A stretch of DNA of 12,322 nucleotides from positions 1 to 12,322 of the forward strand of contig CANQBU010000025.1 of the NCBI GenBank assembly GCA_947589615.1, in the 5' to 3' direction. Shown here piece after piece: positions 10,850 to 12,322 of this stretch. The notes beneath the pieces are model-generated. The model had not been told where the DNA came from, did not search any database, and saw only the letters and a program-made list of their open reading frames with translations. The stretch's first letter is position 1. Each line of letters opens with the position of its first letter. The position numbers and the translations under genes were made by a program. The stretch is from an uncultured Clostridia bacterium. Its GTDB lineage: Bacteria; Bacillota; Clostridia; Christensenellales; UBA1242.

Positions 10850-11468
10850 CGATCACGATTCGTTCCCAGATATGGATAACGAGGATAATGAGGGTAATTA
10901 TGATTTTCGAGTCTGTGAAGGGCGAGCCTTTAGCGACCCGGACGGGCAGGACACAACCAACCGCGACCGGTTCCACATCGACAGCGACGCAAAAGCTGAC
11001 TGGGCAGTGCGGAAAATCGGCGAGGAAAAAGCCGAGTTTGAACGGCTAAAAGAGCTGGCGGAGCTGAATATAAGCCGCCTGAAGGGAAAGCTGGAAAGAG
11101 AAAAAGAGCGGTTCGAGCGAAACACCGCCTATCTTACCGGCCTACTGGAGGAGTATTTTGACACTGTACCGGAAAACCAACTGAAAAAGTCCCCGACACA
11201 GGAGAGTTACAAACTGCTCTACGGCAAGCTGATAAGAAAACACCCCGGCCCGGAAATCGACTACAAAGAGGACGAGCTGGTGAAATTCCTCAAAGCCACG
11301 GCCCCGGATTACATAAAAACCGAAGAAAAACCCATGTGGGGCGAATACAAAAAGACCCTGAAATTTACCGCCGCCGGAGCGATCACGAAGGACGGGGAGA
11401 TCGTCCCCTGCATTACGGTAACGCCCGGCATGGCGAAATTCGAGGTCAAACCGGACAAGATTAGTTAG
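10842..11468 (+). CDS. Host-nuclease inhibitor Gam family protein
   Basis: 208 residues. An acidic N-terminal tail (1-40), then IDSDAKADWAVRKIGEEKAEFERLKELAELNISRL and a long coiled-coil helix (about 55-107), followed by the strand-rich part with LYGKLIRKHPGPEIDYKEDELVKFLKATAPDYIK and WGEYKKTLKF. This layout is the Gam-like family: proteins related to Mu Gam that bind DNA ends and shield them from host exonucleases. It sits directly before a RecA-like ATPase, the usual order in the recombination/replication module of Gram-positive phages. GGAGG lies upstream of ATG. The acidic front extension is longer than I expect for the family. Confidence 0.85.
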   Translation: MNDDHDSFPDMDNEDNEGNYDFRVCEGRAFSDPDGQDTTNRDRFHIDSDAKADWAVRKIGEEKAEFERLKELAELNISRLKGKLEREKERFERNTAYLTGLLEEYFDTVPENQLKKSPTQESYKLLYGKLIRKHPGPEIDYKEDELVKFLKATAPDYIKTEEKPMWGEYKKTLKFTAAGAITKDGEIVPCITVTPGMAKFEVKPDKIS

Positions 11469-11484
11469 AAAGGAAGTGCAACCT

Positions 11485-12322
11485 ATGAATATCACTAAGG
11501 GAAAGATCCCCGGAGCGGTGAAGTGTGTGCTTTACGGCGTGGAGGGCATCGGCAAGAGTACCTTCGCGTCTCAGGCCCCCGATCCACTGTTCATCGACAC
11601 CGAGGGCAGCACCAAAATGCTGGACGTGAGACGCTTCGACCGGCCCGTAAACTGGGATATGCTTTTAGCCCAGGTCACATACGTCATTGAAAATCCCAAC
11701 GTTTGCAAAACGCTGGTGATAGACACTCTTGACTGGGCGGAAAAGCTGGCCCTCCGTGCCGTGCTGGACAAGTTCCAGAAAAAGGGCATTGAGGAATTTG
11801 GCTACGGTAAGGGCTATGTTTATCTGAATGAGGAGTTCAGCCGGCTGCCCAAGCTGCTGTCGGCGGTAGTCGAGCGAGGCGTTAACGTTTTGCTGACGGC
11901 CCACGCCGCCCTGCGTAAGTTTGAGCAGCCCGACGAGCAGGGAGCATATGACCGCTGGGAAATGAAGCTGCTGAAGCAAAACGCCCCCATGATAAAAGAA
12001 TGGGCCGATCTGGTGCTGTTCGCCAACTACAAGACCTATGTCGTAGGCGGCGACGACAAGTCCAAGGGGAAGGCCAAGGGCGGCAAGCGGGTGATGTACA
12101 CCACGCACAATCCCTGTTGGGACGCCAAAAACCGCCACGATCTGGCGGAGGAGCTGCCGCTGGACTTCGGAGCGGTGGCGGCGGTATTCGCAAACGGCCA
12201 GACGGCGGCGCCGCCTAAGCCGGAACCAAAGCCGGAGTTCGTCTCCGAGGAGAATATCATCCTCGACGGTAAACCCATATCCGAGCCGACGCCCGAGCCT
12301 GCGCCCCATAAAAACGACGAGC
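11485..12322 (+). CDS. RecA-like ATP-binding protein (Sak4/AAA_24 type), incomplete at the window end
   Basis: 279 codons are visible from ATG 11485 and the frame is still open. Walker A is GVEGIGKST (18-26), Walker B is TLVIDTLDW with D80, and a sensor-like LLTAHAALRKFEQP region follows. Then come KEWADLVLFANYKTYV, a Lys/Gly loop, VMYTTHNPCWDAKNRHDL and a Pro/Glu-rich C-terminal tail. This is the single-strand annealing-associated or DnaB/RecA-core ATPase found next to Gam, SSB and DUF669 in siphophages. Role: ATP-dependent help to recombination or replication. AAAGGAAG precedes the ATG, 16 bases after the Gam-like stop. Confidence 0.88.
   Translation, partial: MNITKGKIPGAVKCVLYGVEGIGKSTFASQAPDPLFIDTEGSTKMLDVRRFDRPVNWDMLLAQVTYVIENPNVCKTLVIDTLDWAEKLALRAVLDKFQKKGIEEFGYGKGYVYLNEEFSRLPKLLSAVVERGVNVLLTAHAALRKFEQPDEQGAYDRWEMKLLKQNAPMIKEWADLVLFANYKTYVVGGDDKSKGKAKGGKRVMYTTHNPCWDAKNRHDLAEELPLDFGAVAAVFANGQTAAPPKPEPKPEFVSEENIILDGKPISEPTPEPAPHKNDE

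Noticed and set aside
11665..12309. 214-codon minus-strand frame opposite the ATPase gene
   Set aside because: High-GC shadow of a gene with clear Walker A and B motifs.

Overview
The window is the left (integrase-proximal) end of a temperate phage genome integrated in a low-to-mid-GC Gram-positive host, most likely one of the Clostridia. Support for this: nearly every gene has a GGAGG-type ribosome binding site, promoters are of sigma-A type, and the proteins are typical of clostridial siphophages (YopX, DUF3850, Lar, DUF5131, Gam, Sak4-like ATPase). The first ~50 bases are probably host DNA. They abut the 3' end of a tRNA gene (49-76, minus strand) whose 5' part is missing, as expected at one attachment junction.

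Leftward (minus-strand) lysogeny arm, 88-4893. Reading from the repressor outward: a LexA/CI-type self-cleaving repressor (3904-4893); a SAP-domain membrane protein with a coiled-coil tail (2918-3883); an exported coiled-coil protein ending in a Cys/His metal site (2375-2902); a very basic small protein (2153-2353); a DUF4160/DUF2442 pair, probably toxin-antitoxin, with an extra 46-residue ORF; and the tyrosine integrase (88-1185). Between the integrase and the TA genes, on the opposite strand, lies a compact promoter-terminator unit that should make a ~78-nt RNA. That RNA carries a 10-nt perfect complement of the integrase ribosome binding site.

Switch, 4894-5261. Divergent repressor and cro promoters are controlled by a family of CTTGC-N6-GCAAG palindromes. 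Two overlap the cro promoter and start point, one covers the -35 of the repressor promoter, and a fourth lies over the cro stop codon.

Rightward (plus-strand) early arm, 5052-12322. A tightly packed, often overlapping operon runs from cro through a second HTH protein, several zinc-ribbon and small membrane proteins, YopX, a string of short hypothetical genes coupled by ATGA overlaps, a radical-SAM-like DUF5131 protein, a Lar-type zinc ribbon, a DUF3850 (ASCH-like) protein, a 37-codon remnant of a C5 cytosine methyltransferase, then a Gam-like nuclease inhibitor and a RecA-like ATPase that runs off the window. The last two begin the replication/recombination module.

Most notable: the predicted sRNA and repeat system in front of int; the internally deleted methyltransferase that keeps its ends in frame; the SAP/coiled-coil membrane pair cotranscribed with the repressor (candidate superinfection exclusion or defence); and the fourth operator at the end of cro. 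All functions come from reading sequence and recalling families; no database search was possible.
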